Positions 31,638 through 42,117 of a stretch of 64,000 nucleotides of DNA are shown here, piece after piece. Below the pieces are notes generated by a model, which was given only the letters and a program-made list of their open reading frames with translations, searched no databases and was not told where the DNA came from. Origin of the DNA: Clostridium kluyveri DSM 555 (GTDB lineage: Bacteria; Bacillota; Clostridia; Clostridiales; Clostridiaceae); contig NC_009706.1 of assembly GCF_000016505.1 (NCBI RefSeq), forward strand, positions 2,046,001 to 2,110,000, in the 5' to 3' direction. How positions within the stretch are numbered: the stretch's first letter is position 1; every line of letters starts with the position of its first letter. A program made the position numbers and the translations under genes.

Positions 31638-31668
31638 GAGTCGTATTCCCATGGAATGCGGCTCTTTT
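31638..31668 (+). terminator. Riboswitch expression-platform terminator
   Basis: GAGTCGTATTCC (31638-31649) pairs with GGAATGCGGCTC (31653-31664), with one mismatch and G-U, followed by TTTT. It lies between the aptamer and the thiT ribosome site AAAGGAGG. Confidence 0.85.
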
Positions 31669-31698
31669 AGCACCTTAGCTGAGTAAAGGAGGTTTTTA

Positions 31699-32331
31699 AT
31701 GTCTTTAATAAAAAATTTTACAGAGATTTTATCTCACCCAACTTCTATTTTTGCACTAATCGCCGTTATTATCTTTATCCTGTTCTGGGCGAAAGTTAAA
31801 AATGTTAAATTTACTACGCAGCTTGTCACTCAAATAGGTATAGCACTGGCACTGGCTACCATACTTAAAATATTTAGAATATATCATCTTCCTCAAGGTG
31901 GAAGTGTAACCTTGGGAAGCATGGTACCTATACTTCTTATGGCTTTGCTTTATGGCCCGGAAGTTGGTTTTATTACTGGATTTTTATATGGAATTATAAC
32001 CTTAATACTAGATCCATACATACTTCATCCTATACAAGTTATATTTGACTACCCTCTGCCATTTATGGCCTTAGGTATAGCAGGATATTTTAGGAACAGA
32101 AAAATTGTAGGTACATTTCTAGCTATTTTGGGAAGATTTATATGTCACTTTATATCTGGAGTAATCTTTTTCGGAAGCTTTGCACCCAAAGGAATGTCTC
32201 CTGCAATTTATTCTCTCACCTTAAATGGCATATTCATAGCTGTTGAAGGTGCAATATGTATTGCAATAATGATAGTACTTCCCGTAAAACATTTAGAAAC
32301 AATTATAAATAAAAAAATGATATCTAATTGA
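31699..32331 (+). CDS. thiT: Thiamine ECF transporter substrate-binding subunit ThiT
   Basis: 210 residues, six hydrophobic helices after an additional N-terminal one, with family phrases LPQGGSVTLGSMVPILLMAL, YGPEVGFITGFLYGIITLIL and GRFICHFISGVIFFGSFAP. ThiT is the S component that binds thiamine for the shared energy-coupling module (EcfAA'T), encoded elsewhere. The TPP riboswitch directly upstream confirms the substrate. The extra N-terminal segment (residues 1-30) makes it slightly longer than typical ThiT. Confidence 0.95.
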   Translation: MSLIKNFTEILSHPTSIFALIAVIIFILFWAKVKNVKFTTQLVTQIGIALALATILKIFRIYHLPQGGSVTLGSMVPILLMALLYGPEVGFITGFLYGIITLILDPYILHPIQVIFDYPLPFMALGIAGYFRNRKIVGTFLAILGRFICHFISGVIFFGSFAPKGMSPAIYSLTLNGIFIAVEGAICIAIMIVLPVKHLETIINKKMISN

Positions 32332-32336
32332 GCTAA

Positions 32337-32368
32337 CAAGGCTAATAGCTCTAAGGCCATTAGCCTTG
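32337..32368. terminator. Hairpin between thiT and a convergent chemoreceptor gene
   Basis: CAAGGCTAAT (32337-32346) and ATTAGCCTTG (32359-32368) pair perfectly. Confidence 0.75.
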
Positions 32369-32371
32369 AAA

Positions 32372-34084
32372 TTAAATTTTAAATTTCTGCACCATTTCAT
32401 TGAGACTTTGAGAAAGTTCTGCCTGATTTTGTGCAACTACAGCTACCTGTCTTATTTCTTCAGTTGTCTCATCTAACCTGGATTTTATAGTTTCTGCATT
32501 TTCACTAGATTGCTCGGCAATTTGTGACATATTCTGCATTGCTTGATTCACTTGATTCACTGCTGCGGTAATCTCTTCAGACATAGCTGCTATATCCAAT
32601 GACATGGTGCTTAAAAAACTTGAATCATTTTGGTATTGATCTCCCATGATTCCAAACTCTTCTAATCTGCCATGAATGTTTTCGTTTATAAATCTTAATA
32701 CTTCATTGCCATTTTCGGATAAATTTTTAAATGCATTTTCAGCCTTTATAACAGTATCCTTTATATTTGTTACAGATTTAGAGGATTGTTCTGCAAGCTT
32801 TTTCACCTCTTCTGCCACTACAGCAAATCCTCGGCCCTGTTTACCTGCTCTGGCTGCTTCTATGGCAGCATTTAATGCCAATAAATTTGTTTGCTCTGCT
32901 ATATCCGAAATAGTGTCTGCCATAACTTTTATATTGTCAACTACAGTTCCTTCTTTAATTGCCTGCAGCATATTATTTTTCTTCTTGAAATATAAATCTT
33001 TAGATTCTTTGATGGCTTGTTTCCCTTTTTGCTGAACCAAAGCTGCCCTTTTTTTAGATTCATTTGCATTATTACTTCCCTTCTCTGCTTTTTCAGATAG
33101 TTCATTGATACCTGAGTTAACTTCTTCTACAGAAGATGTTATTTCCTCTGAGGAGGAACTTGTGTCCTGAATTCCAACAATTATATTATTTAATGAATTA
33201 TCTATTTTTTCAATTTTTATAGACAATTCTTCTACGGTTGCAAAAAGTTCTTCACTAGATGCACTAATTTCCTGAGAATTTGCCATAATATCCTTGATAA
33301 GACTATCTACATTTAAAAGAGCAGTATTTAAAGCTACTCCTGTTTTACCGAATTCATCACTTCTCGTAATAACAATGGGAGCAGAAAAATCGTACAAAGC
33401 AAGTTTTTCTGCAAAGGATTTTATTTTCATCAAAGGAATGTTTATATCCTTTGAAATAATAAGTCCAAGCACCACTGCAAGCAGTAATCCTCCAATCATA
33501 AATACGAGCATAATTTTATTGTTTTCTAAATATAAGGAATTATTTTTTAAATTTGCTTCTTCCGCACTTTTCACCTGTTTATTCATTAATTTATCAACAT
33601 TTCCCACCATTATTTCTCTAAGAGTTAGTATCTTATTATACTCTTTAATTGCTTCATCAAAATTTTCATTATTAATAAAATTAATAATATTATTTATTAT
33701 ATTTTTATATTCATTAAACTGGCTTCTATAGGTTGGCCATATTTGCTTTTCAACATTATTCATAACAAACTTTTCATAGTCAAGCATATTTTTCTCATTT
33801 AACGCCATATCACTTTTTATATTCTTCTCCAGTTCACTCCTTTTAGAAGAATCCTTTTCATAGATGAGTTGAAAAATATCACTTTTAATTTCAGTGAAAT
33901 TTTGTTTCATATTTGTTAACATATAGATTCTCTTCAATTTGTTATTATACATATCATCAGAATTTGAACTTATGGTTTTCAACGACATCATTCCTATAAC
34001 TCCAACTACTGTAATCAATATAGCAACAATGGCAAAGGATAAAATTAACTTTACTTTCACCTTCGTGTTTTTTAGAAAATTCAT
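32372..34084 (-). CDS. Methyl-accepting chemotaxis protein, transmembrane
   Basis: 570 residues: N-terminal membrane helix ([20 protein letters not shown]), a periplasmic-side four-helix-bundle sensor (residues 35-190, [20 protein letters not shown]), a second helix ([20 protein letters not shown]), a HAMP linker, and a cytoplasmic signalling hairpin with the tip [20 protein letters not shown], then [20 protein letters not shown]. It would control CheA and flagellar rotation in response to a small ligand. Ligand unknown. Monocistronic. Confidence 0.93.
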   Translation of the reverse strand: MNFLKNTKVKVKLILSFAIVAILITVVGVIGMMSLKTISSNSDDMYNNKLKRIYMLTNMKQNFTEIKSDIFQLIYEKDSSKRSELEKNIKSDMALNEKNMLDYEKFVMNNVEKQIWPTYRSQFNEYKNIINNIINFINNENFDEAIKEYNKILTLREIMVGNVDKLMNKQVKSAEEANLKNNSLYLENNKIMLVFMIGGLLLAVVLGLIISKDINIPLMKIKSFAEKLALYDFSAPIVITRSDEFGKTGVALNTALLNVDSLIKDIMANSQEISASSEELFATVEELSIKIEKIDNSLNNIIVGIQDTSSSSEEITSSVEEVNSGINELSEKAEKGSNNANESKKRAALVQQKGKQAIKESKDLYFKKKNNMLQAIKEGTVVDNIKVMADTISDIAEQTNLLALNAAIEAARAGKQGRGFAVVAEEVKKLAEQSSKSVTNIKDTVIKAENAFKNLSENGNEVLRFINENIHGRLEEFGIMGDQYQNDSSFLSTMSLDIAAMSEEITAAVNQVNQAMQNMSQIAEQSSENAETIKSRLDETTEEIRQVAVVAQNQAELSQSLNEMVQKFKI

Positions 34085-34199
34085 ATTGATTTTCCTCCTC
34101 TGTGGTGTGAATCTGTCAATTTGTAATAATTAACTTATCCTTATAGATTATGTTCAACTTTAATATAGGGTGTAATATTAAGAACATATTTTTAATACT

Positions 34200-35648
34200 T
34201 CATTTATCATATTTTTTCTTATCCCTTTTAAAAACTTTTCTTCTCTCAATGAATTCTTTAGAAAGTTCCATAAGAAAACCAGTTTTACGTTCTTTTGCAT
34301 TAAATTTATCCTTCAATTCACCGTGTTTTTTAATTTTTATGTAGTATTTCATAATTGTGTATGCTGCTGAATAAAAGGCAATAATTATAATGCCTGCTAT
34401 GAGACCTGATGCCTGGCCAGGAATAAAAGGCATGCTTAAAATGATAACAATAAGACTTATAACAGTAATCCATGAAATATAGCTGTACTGTTTTTTTTCT
34501 ATAACATACACATGATTTTTACGCATCCGAATTTGTGAAGCTACAATCATTACATATGTAAAAAGCAGAGAAAATCCTCCACAGCTCACTAAAAATAAAT
34601 ACACCCTTGGAAATAAAAGCCCCAGCATCAATCCTAAAAACATAGCTGCACCAGAAAACGCCATACCTTTGTAGGGAATATTTGTGTTATCCTTTAGCCA
34701 TCTGGGAGCATAAGCTTCATCTGCAAGAGAGCGAATCATCCTTCCTATACCAAACATAGCCGCCAGCATTGTAGAAAGTATTGCTATAACCATTACTATA
34801 TTTATCACATTTCCAGTCCAGTTCATTCCCCATCTGTTAAGCGCAGCTACCATAGGACTTACATTTTCACCAAGAATATCAGTAGGAATTAACAAAAGAA
34901 CTGCATAAATGGAAGCTATATAAAGAATCACAAGACTTAACACAGTATATTTTATAGCCCTTGGAATCGTCTCTTTTGGATTATCAGTCTCTGAAGCTGC
35001 CAGGCCTATTATTTCAAAGCCTGCATAGGCAAACATAACCGTAAGCATACTTCCTGCAATACTTTTTATTCCTCCTGGAAGCAAAAAAGAAAGTTTTACA
35101 CCTTTAACATCCACTGCACCGGTATTCAGCCTTAAAAGACCTGTAATTAAAAGAAGGGCCATAATTATAAAGGATACCACTGCAAGCAATTTAACAGCAG
35201 CAAGACCACTTTCCAGCTTACTTAATTTATCAGCACCTAACAAATTAAGCAGCGTAATTATAATGATAATTATACTTCCTAAAAAAGATATGGATATGCC
35301 AGGAAACCATCTGCGAATCAAAATAGATACAGCTGCAGCTTCACTGGACATAGCAAGAACCATACCAGTCCAGTAGACCCATCCCACAGTAAATCCAGCT
35401 CTTGAACCAAAGGCCTTTCTGGTAAACGTAAAAAAAGAACCAGGTGACGGATCTGCCACTGTCATCTCTGAAAGTGCGGAAAGAATAAAATATACTAAAA
35501 TTCCTCCTAATACATAGGAAATAATTATAAAAGGACCCAGAGCATGAATAGCCACAGAAGAACCCAGAAAAAAAGAACCTCCAATTATAGTTCCAAGAGC
35601 CATCATTGTAAGCTGTAACACAGATAATCCCTTATGCTTTTTTTCCAT
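34200..35648 (-). CDS. Amino acid permease, APC family
   Basis: 482 residues, about 12 membrane helices. The APC signature is at the start: LTMMALGTIIGGSFFLGSSV, followed by YILGGILVYFILSALSEMTV-type helix 2 and PSPGSFFTFTRKAFG. It is similar to the GABA/amino-acid permeases of Bacillus and Clostridium; substrate not determinable. The C-terminal 50 residues are cytoplasmic and very basic (ERRKVFKRDKKKYDK). Single gene. Confidence 0.9.
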   Translation of the reverse strand: MEKKHKGLSVLQLTMMALGTIIGGSFFLGSSVAIHALGPFIIISYVLGGILVYFILSALSEMTVADPSPGSFFTFTRKAFGSRAGFTVGWVYWTGMVLAMSSEAAAVSILIRRWFPGISISFLGSIIIIIITLLNLLGADKLSKLESGLAAVKLLAVVSFIIMALLLITGLLRLNTGAVDVKGVKLSFLLPGGIKSIAGSMLTVMFAYAGFEIIGLAASETDNPKETIPRAIKYTVLSLVILYIASIYAVLLLIPTDILGENVSPMVAALNRWGMNWTGNVINIVMVIAILSTMLAAMFGIGRMIRSLADEAYAPRWLKDNTNIPYKGMAFSGAAMFLGLMLGLLFPRVYLFLVSCGGFSLLFTYVMIVASQIRMRKNHVYVIEKKQYSYISWITVISLIVIILSMPFIPGQASGLIAGIIIIAFYSAAYTIMKYYIKIKKHGELKDKFNAKERKTGFLMELSKEFIERRKVFKRDKKKYDK

Positions 35649-35720
35649 AGTTCACCTCCAGCTTATATAATTCTAGAAGTAGTATGTCTCAATAATAAAA
35701 AAATATACCCAAAATATAAA

Positions 35721-35742
35721 AAATGGGTACCTAAACCCATTT
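35721..35742 (-). terminator. Terminator after the YitT-family gene
   Basis: On the minus strand AAATGGGT ... ACCCATTT forms a stem (35742-35721) followed by T residues. Confidence 0.8.
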
Positions 35743-35826
35743 TATAGAAATACACCAGCTATTTTTTATTTTTCCTTCAACTTTACCCTTATAGTATATA
35801 AATTAAATTTATAAAGTCCTTTTTAT

Positions 35827-36729
35827 TTAATTATTAAGAATTTGACCCTGCTTCTTAGCTTCCTTGTGTAAATTAAATCCCTGCCCTAAAACCTCATAAG
35901 TATCACTAATTATTATAAATGAGCCTGCATCTATACTTTTTATAAGACTTTTAAATATATTTATTTCAGATTGATTCATAACCACCATCAGAATTGTACG
36001 TTCTTCTTCAGTATATCCTCCAAATCCTGATATTTTTGTCACTCCCCTATTTAAATCCTTTATAATGATATCTTTTATAAGTTCCGATTTTTCCGAAACT
36101 ATAAAAGCTACCTTTGATCCTCCGAAACCTAATTGTATTAAATCAATAGCCTTACTTGTTATGACTAAGGATATAATGGCATAAAGAGCTTTTTCTGCAT
36201 CAAATACGAAAGCTGCAGCAATAATTACAGCTCCATCTATTATTCCCTGAGAATTACCGATACTTATTCCTGCATACTTATTTATAATGCTTGCCACTAT
36301 GGAAGTACCTCCTGTGGAAGCATCACTTTTAAAAACCAGTCCAAGACCTACACCCGAAAGTAATCCTCCATATATGCTTCCCAAAAGGGGATTTAATGTA
36401 ATTGGATGTAGGTTGGTAGTAAAAAATATAAATAAGGGTAATACAAGAGAACCAAAAACAGTTCTCATCATAAATTTTTTATTTAACACCAAAAGACCCA
36501 CAAAAAATAATACTATATTTCCAACCCATTGGGTAATTGCCGGCTCTATATGTGATATATGTTCTATTAACAGGGATATTCCAGCTATTCCACCGGAAGC
36601 TATCTGATTGGGTTTAAGAAATAAATTAAATCCAAGGACTGTTATAGCACATCCCACTATCAACTGAAAACACTGCATAATATAATAATGTTTAGCAGCC
36701 TTACCTGTAATAAATCTTCTTCCAGTCAT
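35827..36729 (-). CDS. YitT family membrane protein
   Basis: 300 residues: five or six membrane helices in residues 20-190 (GFNLFLKPNQIASGGIAGIS; GVGLGLVFKSDASTGGTSIV) and a C-terminal soluble DUF2179 domain (residues 205-290, DLNRGVTKISGFGGYTEEER; SIDAGSFIIISDTYEVLGQG). The family is common in Firmicutes and probably a transporter or regulator; the substrate is unknown. Ribosome site AGGAGG. Confidence 0.92.
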   Translation of the reverse strand: MTGRRFITGKAAKHYYIMQCFQLIVGCAITVLGFNLFLKPNQIASGGIAGISLLIEHISHIEPAITQWVGNIVLFFVGLLVLNKKFMMRTVFGSLVLPLFIFFTTNLHPITLNPLLGSIYGGLLSGVGLGLVFKSDASTGGTSIVASIINKYAGISIGNSQGIIDGAVIIAAAFVFDAEKALYAIISLVITSKAIDLIQLGFGGSKVAFIVSEKSELIKDIIIKDLNRGVTKISGFGGYTEEERTILMVVMNQSEINIFKSLIKSIDAGSFIIISDTYEVLGQGFNLHKEAKKQGQILNN

Positions 36730-36811
36730 TAAAAACCTCCTTTTTCAAGATAGTATAAATTATAAACATTTATTCTATATATTGAAAAATAAGTAAGCAG
36801 TGATCGTTGCT

Positions 36812-37858
36812 TTATATTTTTGAATTTGCCATTTCACTTAAAGTGTCTGACATTTCGGAAACTTGTTGAACACTAGATGTAATCTCCTGTATTGCCGCCG
36901 TTTGCTGTTCCGTAGTTTCAAGAGTGGAATTAGAGGTCTCAATAGTGTTATCCACTGATTCTTGTATTTTTTTAGTTAGATCTACTATGGTAGAAGCTGT
37001 CTGCTTTGAATCTTCGGATAATTTTCTTATTTCACTGGCTACAACTCCAAAGCCTCTCCCTAATTCCCCGGCTCTAGCCGCTTCTATAGCCGCATTTAAA
37101 CCAAGCATTTTGGTCTGCTCTGCTATATTTTTTATAGCATTTAATACACTGTTTATTTCTAAAGAAATACTTTTTACTCTGGTAATTTCCTCATTTAAAA
37201 CTTTCTGGTTACTACTTACATCTACAGAGGATGCTGCCAATTCCTCCATGGTAGCTGAAATCTGTTCAAAGTTTTCAGAAAGATTTGACGCAACCGTTCC
37301 CACTAATATGGATTCATAGCCTATTTTACAAAGTGCATTAGCAACTACATACAGCACTTCAGATGCTGCCTTTACATTTTTTTCATCTACCTTGTAAACA
37401 TGATTTGAAGCCTCCACATACTTATCCGCATTCACTCCTATTTCAGAGGCAGTATCCCTAAAACGTGATTCTCCTGGATGTGAATACATAACTTGTCCAC
37501 CTAATATGGTGCCTATGGTTTTGCCTTTTATCATTATAGGTGCAGCAAAATCAATCAGCCCTGCATGACAGGTATAAACATAAGGCTTTCCAAGTCTTGT
37601 AGCCTCTTCTCCTCCCCTTTTATGAGACTCTGCACAGCGTGCCTCTCCTGCAGAAGTAGACTGGGTAAGATCCAAACAAAAATTAGTGTAGGAACTAGGT
37701 TTTGTTACAGGCTTTCCATTCTTATCCACTGTTACACTTGCAATATTCATACCATCAGCAAAATTATCCTGAAACTTTTGCAATATATTTATATCTATAA
37801 CATCCTCCACTTCTAATAAATCTAAATCTACTTCTCCATTATCCAATATTTTTATCAT
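36812..37858 (-). CDS. Soluble chemoreceptor with PocR sensor domain
   Basis: 348 residues without membrane helices. Residues 20-175 match the PocR domain: [52 protein letters not shown]. Residues 200-348 are a chemoreceptor signalling hairpin with [20 protein letters not shown]. PocR binds small organic molecules such as 1,2-propanediol in its founding member. It is divergent from a sodium/solute symporter gene, which may import the same ligand. Confidence 0.9.
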   Translation of the reverse strand: MIKILDNGEVDLDLLEVEDVIDINILQKFQDNFADGMNIASVTVDKNGKPVTKPSSYTNFCLDLTQSTSAGEARCAESHKRGGEEATRLGKPYVYTCHAGLIDFAAPIMIKGKTIGTILGGQVMYSHPGESRFRDTASEIGVNADKYVEASNHVYKVDEKNVKAASEVLYVVANALCKIGYESILVGTVASNLSENFEQISATMEELAASSVDVSSNQKVLNEEITRVKSISLEINSVLNAIKNIAEQTKMLGLNAAIEAARAGELGRGFGVVASEIRKLSEDSKQTASTIVDLTKKIQESVDNTIETSNSTLETTEQQTAAIQEITSSVQQVSEMSDTLSEMANSKI

Positions 37859-38317
37859 TATAATGCCTCCCTTTACAAATAAAATTTTTTATTATAATAT
37901 ACATTATATATTATATACCGGTGAAATTCTTAACTCTATATAAAGTTTTAATACCCACTTTACACTTGTATTTATAAGAATTTTCAACTATAATGTAAAC
38001 TATATTATAGTATAATATATGATTTTTATCTATATATTTATATTCGTATAACTTATAAAAATTATTATATCTATATATTATATAAAAAGTAATTTAAAAA
38101 GATACAGGATTCCTGAATTTAAACTTAATTTACACACAAATTAAGTTTAAAAACAGAAATCCTATAAATTACGGCATTTACTTTAATGCTTTAAAGGGGG
38201 GAAGATAAAAATATAACTGCAGCCAGGTAAATACTTAAATTTAAATATGGATTTTTCTATAAGTAATCTAAAATTATCGGCTCTAAACTGTAAATTAAAA
38301 TAAATAGGGGGTAAAAA
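37859..38317. other. 459-base divergent intergenic region with a long hairpin
   Basis: No gene seen. At 38106-38163 TTTAAACTTAATTT pairs perfectly with AAATTAAGTTTAAA around ACACAC, and the outer AGGATT/AATCCT and CTG/CAG arms extend the stem. The rest contains the start regions of the PocR-receptor and symporter genes. An orphan AAAGGGGGG at about 38194 has no gene behind it. Confidence 0.5.
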
Positions 38318-39739
38318 ATGAGTGCATCATTAATAATTATTATACTTTATATAGCAATGCTATTTGTAATAAGTTCCTTTGCCAAACGAAGAGTGTCCAA
38401 AGAGGGAGAAAGTTATACCCTAGCAGGTAGAGAACTTTCAACTCCTCTTATAGCCTGCTCACTTATAGGTCTTGCCATTGGGGGTGCTTCTACCATAGGT
38501 GTTGCAGAACAGGCCTATGGTATAGGTCTTGCTGCAGGATGGTACACTGTAGCCTGGGGATTTGCAGCTATAGTTATGGGACTTGTTACTGCTGAAAAAT
38601 ACAGAAATTTCAATGTATCCACGGTACCGGAGCTTTTTGGAAAGTTCTACGATGAAAAAGGAAGATTTATCTGCGTTATATGTCAGATGATTATCCTCAT
38701 TGTAGTTGTGTCACTTCAGTATATTGCCGGCGGTTCCATTTTATCTTCACTTTTACCTGGCGTATTTACATTAAAATCTGGTATGGTAGTCAGTGCCTGT
38801 GTATTTATAGGTATAACTTTTATGGGCGGAATGTGGTCTGCAGGATTATGCAATTTATTTAATGTACCTTTAAAATATGCAGGAGTTATACTCTGTACCA
38901 TATTAGCGGTAATATCCACCGGCGGATTCCAAAATATAAAATTGAATTTACCACAAAATGTACCTTATTTCAGCTTCACCCAGGGTACTGGCATATGGAT
39001 AATTTTAAGTTGGTTTTTAATTATGCTGACTCAGGTCATGTCTATGCAGGGACCTGTACAGATAGCTTTTGCAGCTAAGGACTCCAAAACTGCAAAAAAA
39101 GGATTTATAATAGGTGGACTATGTATGATTCCCATAGGATTTTTATGTGCGCTTATAGGTATGTCAGCCAAGGTGGCTTTTCCAGATGTAAGTGCAACAT
39201 TGGCACTGCCTAAGATGATATTGTCGCTAAATCCTGTAGCAGCAGGCATAACTCTTGCAGCACTTTGGGCTGCAGATGTATCTACTGCCTGTAATCTATT
39301 ATTGGGAGCGTCTACACTATTTTCACAGGATATATACAAAAAATCCATAAATCCAAAAGTAGATGAAAAAAAATATCTTATAATAAATAAGGTATCAGTT
39401 ATTGTGCTTGGAGTATTTACTTTTGTATTGGCTTCGTCCATGTCAGGTATATTAAAAACTATCTCCATAGGTTTGAGTCTCTGCACTGCCTTTACAATAG
39501 TATTTTTATTTACCATATTTTGTCCTAAACTATGCAGAAAGAGTTCCGCTTTTTACACTACTTTAGTAAGCATAATAGTTTTATTTGTATGGCAAATAGT
39601 ACCTTCATTTAGAATATTCCCTCATGTAATATTTATGGAATGGCTAGTATGTCTTTGCACCTTCCTATTGATAGCAGTACTGGACAGACACAATATATTT
39701 ACATCTGAACAGTTAAAATCCATTGAAGATGTTGTGTAA
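38318..39739 (+). CDS. Sodium/solute symporter (SSS family)
   Basis: 473 residues, about 13 membrane helices. SSS family features: YTLAGRELSTPLIACSLIGL, IGGASTIGVAEQAYGIGLAA, WYTVAWGFAAIVMGLVTAEK and the late ADVSTACNLLLGASTLFSQD. Sodium-driven uptake of an organic acid, amino acid or similar; substrate not determinable. Ribosome site AGGGGGT. Divergent from the PocR chemoreceptor. Confidence 0.92.
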   Translation: MSASLIIIILYIAMLFVISSFAKRRVSKEGESYTLAGRELSTPLIACSLIGLAIGGASTIGVAEQAYGIGLAAGWYTVAWGFAAIVMGLVTAEKYRNFNVSTVPELFGKFYDEKGRFICVICQMIILIVVVSLQYIAGGSILSSLLPGVFTLKSGMVVSACVFIGITFMGGMWSAGLCNLFNVPLKYAGVILCTILAVISTGGFQNIKLNLPQNVPYFSFTQGTGIWIILSWFLIMLTQVMSMQGPVQIAFAAKDSKTAKKGFIIGGLCMIPIGFLCALIGMSAKVAFPDVSATLALPKMILSLNPVAAGITLAALWAADVSTACNLLLGASTLFSQDIYKKSINPKVDEKKYLIINKVSVIVLGVFTFVLASSMSGILKTISIGLSLCTAFTIVFLFTIFCPKLCRKSSAFYTTLVSIIVLFVWQIVPSFRIFPHVIFMEWLVCLCTFLLIAVLDRHNIFTSEQLKSIEDVV

Positions 39740-39785
39740 ATTTAGAATGATCTAAAAATCATACATATACATTGTTAAAACAACA

Positions 39786-39828
39786 TTGGACAGAAAATAT
39801 ATTTTTAATACATTTCTGTCCAATTTTT
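39786..39828. terminator. Terminator after the symporter gene
   Basis: TTGGACAGAAA (39786-39796) pairs with TTTCTGTCCAA (39813-39823), followed by five T. The convergent FIST-receptor operon ends a few bases further on. Confidence 0.88.
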
Positions 39829-39834
39829 ATTCTA

Positions 39835-40797
39835 TTAATTTTTTGAAACATATTTTTCCCACAAAACTCTAATCTGGTTAAGGTGGTGTAAAATATTTAA
39901 AATGTAATCCGCCTTCTTTTGAGAGCCCATAATTAGCCCTTCAAATTCACCTCTATCATTATTAGACTTTTTAAGTATATTGGTAAGTTCATAATTTATC
40001 TTTTCTACATCACTTAAATTATTTTTCTGAGAACCTTTTACATTATCAAAATGTTTTAAAAATTCTCCCTGTGACAATACAATGCCATCCATCAATACAT
40101 CTGATTTTTTAATACCCTGAACTGCACTGGAGACTTTGTCCATTCCTTCCTTTGACTTTCTGCTGAGCTGTTCTATAATTTCTGTCATACCTTTTAGAGA
40201 GTTTATTATATCTTTTACATTTTCCTGAGAATTAACAGATAATTTTTTTATTTCATCTGCAACAATGGAAAAACCTCTTCCATATTCTCCTGCCCTTGAA
40301 GCTTCTATAGATGCATTTAATGAAAGCAATTTTGTTTGTTTTGCTACATTTGAAATAACATTTGTAAATTGTTCAATACTTTCATACTGTGTCTTTAATT
40401 TATCACACAAAATTATAAACTCATTAAACATTTTCTCTATAATATTCATTTCCCCATCCATAAGGGCATTTTGCTCTTTTACATTGCTGACCTTTTCCGA
40501 TTCTTTAATGGAACTTTTAAAAAGTTTTTCTATTAAATCATTAATATTTTTACTGCTTTCAGCTAAATCCTGGAGATGTTCCTCAACTTTTTTTATCTGA
40601 CGTTCTGTATAACCCGACTCATTTAAAAGCATGTCTATGTTAGATGTAGATATTTCCTCTTCTTTTATTATACTATTAGTTTCTTTTTCTATTTCTTTAT
40701 TTAATTCAAATACCTGAGTTATATATGGGAATATGTACTTTGTATTATCTTCATCAATATTTTTGGGATGTATCTTCCTATTAAAATTTTCTGTCAT
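39835..40797 (-). CDS. Soluble chemoreceptor signalling protein paired with FIST protein
   Basis: 320 residues from the ATG at 40797, nine bases after GGGGTG; an in-frame GTG twelve bases upstream lies too near this site. No membrane helix. An N-terminal helical part of about 110 residues is followed by a receptor signalling domain with VAKQTKLLSLNASIEASRAG, then GRGFSIVADEIKKLSVNSQE. It lacks a recognisable sensor, so the FIST protein encoded just upstream may sense for it. Confidence 0.88.
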   Translation of the reverse strand: MTENFNRKIHPKNIDEDNTKYIFPYITQVFELNKEIEKETNSIIKEEEISTSNIDMLLNESGYTERQIKKVEEHLQDLAESSKNINDLIEKLFKSSIKESEKVSNVKEQNALMDGEMNIIEKMFNEFIILCDKLKTQYESIEQFTNVISNVAKQTKLLSLNASIEASRAGEYGRGFSIVADEIKKLSVNSQENVKDIINSLKGMTEIIEQLSRKSKEGMDKVSSAVQGIKKSDVLMDGIVLSQGEFLKHFDNVKGSQKNNLSDVEKINYELTNILKKSNNDRGEFEGLIMGSQKKADYILNILHHLNQIRVLWEKYVSKN

Positions 40798-40811
40798 ATG
40801 CTTAATCACCC

Positions 40812-41846
40812 CTATTCCACCAACAGCATTACCATAGTTTGATTTAAATGTTTCTTATAATATTGTTCCCCATAACTTATAAATCCGGCAGTATTTCTAC
40901 AAAATGAAGTCATTTCCCCATCAAAATCTTTCCATATATTATCTTTAATAAATAATAGTTTTCTAAATATACAATTTATAGAAAATACAAAAGAAGGCTT
41001 AAAAGATACATTTTTTAATGTTCCTCTCAATACACCAATAGGATCTACAGGTTTTAAAAGATATACAAATGTATTTATCATAAGTTCACTATAAAATGTA
41101 ATAGACTTATCTTCATTTACTTTCATGGGAGAAGCAATAAGTATGTCATCTTCATATAATTTTCCAAGAGGGTTGCTCATAAAATATTCTGGAAGTCTAC
41201 TTTCACTTACTCCCACTGCACGAGCATATTCCGCACTTGCAGGATTATTATTAAAAGTCACTACCCTTCTTTTTACCACATCGGCTTCAGTAACTCTCAA
41301 TATTTTATCCGTTTTTACATATATATTTTCCTTGATAATATCCGTCCTTCTCTTCAAGTTAAAAAACAAGGCAATATTCATAACCCTTTTATTTCCCATA
41401 TAAATATAAGTCTCTTTGAATTTCTCATTATCCCCTGCACTACCGCCTATAATTTTAAAATTAGATTCTATAAAATAAAAAGTACTTAAAATACTTTCTT
41501 CAATTCCCTTCAGTCCATCACACAACAGCAGCATAAATGCATTTTTATTACCTCTTACATTTTCATAGGCCTTTTTAAGCTCATTTATACTCAATATGGG
41601 TGGGTATGATATCTCTACCACCTCTACCTCTTTTTTATTATATTGAAAACCGGTAATCACCCCATCTGTATATCCTCTATATGTATATTCTCCTGCAGTT
41701 GAACAGAGTATGATATCTTTATAAACATTTTTAGATAATTCTTTTATATTATCCACAGAGGAAAATAAGACAATCCCCTTATCTTCATCAGCCTCTCCCA
41801 TGAATTTAACAGCTTCCTGCACTTTCGAAAAACATAAAGCTTTCAT
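40812..41846 (-). CDS. FIST domain sensor protein
   Basis: 344 residues from the ATG at 41846, seven bases after AAGGAG. FIST-N (about 15-190): IILCSTAGEYTYRGYTDGVI and NFKIIGGSAGDNEKF; FIST-C (about 200-340): PASAEYARAVGVSESRLPEY and FVFSINCIFRKLLF. FIST domains are cytoplasmic small-ligand sensors, perhaps for amino acids, attached to or beside signal transducers. Operon with the chemoreceptor downstream (14-base gap). Confidence 0.88.
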   Translation of the reverse strand: MKALCFSKVQEAVKFMGEADEDKGIVLFSSVDNIKELSKNVYKDIILCSTAGEYTYRGYTDGVITGFQYNKKEVEVVEISYPPILSINELKKAYENVRGNKNAFMLLLCDGLKGIEESILSTFYFIESNFKIIGGSAGDNEKFKETYIYMGNKRVMNIALFFNLKRRTDIIKENIYVKTDKILRVTEADVVKRRVVTFNNNPASAEYARAVGVSESRLPEYFMSNPLGKLYEDDILIASPMKVNEDKSITFYSELMINTFVYLLKPVDPIGVLRGTLKNVSFKPSFVFSINCIFRKLLFIKDNIWKDFDGEMTSFCRNTAGFISYGEQYYKKHLNQTMVMLLVE

Positions 41847-42117
41847 ATCCAATCTCCTTATTTTAACAATTTATGCTAATTTAAATCATACTAAATATTA
41901 TATCATAATTAATAAGGATTTTCCGTACATAATATGAATTATTTATAATATATAACTAATTTTTATACATTTTGCCATTTAAATTAATTAAATATATAAA
42001 TAAAAAGATATTCCCACAAGATAGCAGGAGCATGTGATTTCCAGTTACCACAGTGTTAAAGTTATCTTCCATAATGACGATATTACTAATGATTACTTTA
42101 TAAGGGGGATTATAACT

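Noticed and set aside
42034-42117. Longer GTG start for the 419-residue protein
   Set aside because: The AGGAG site is only three bases from the GTG, whereas TTG at 42118 has a strong, well-spaced AAGGGGG.
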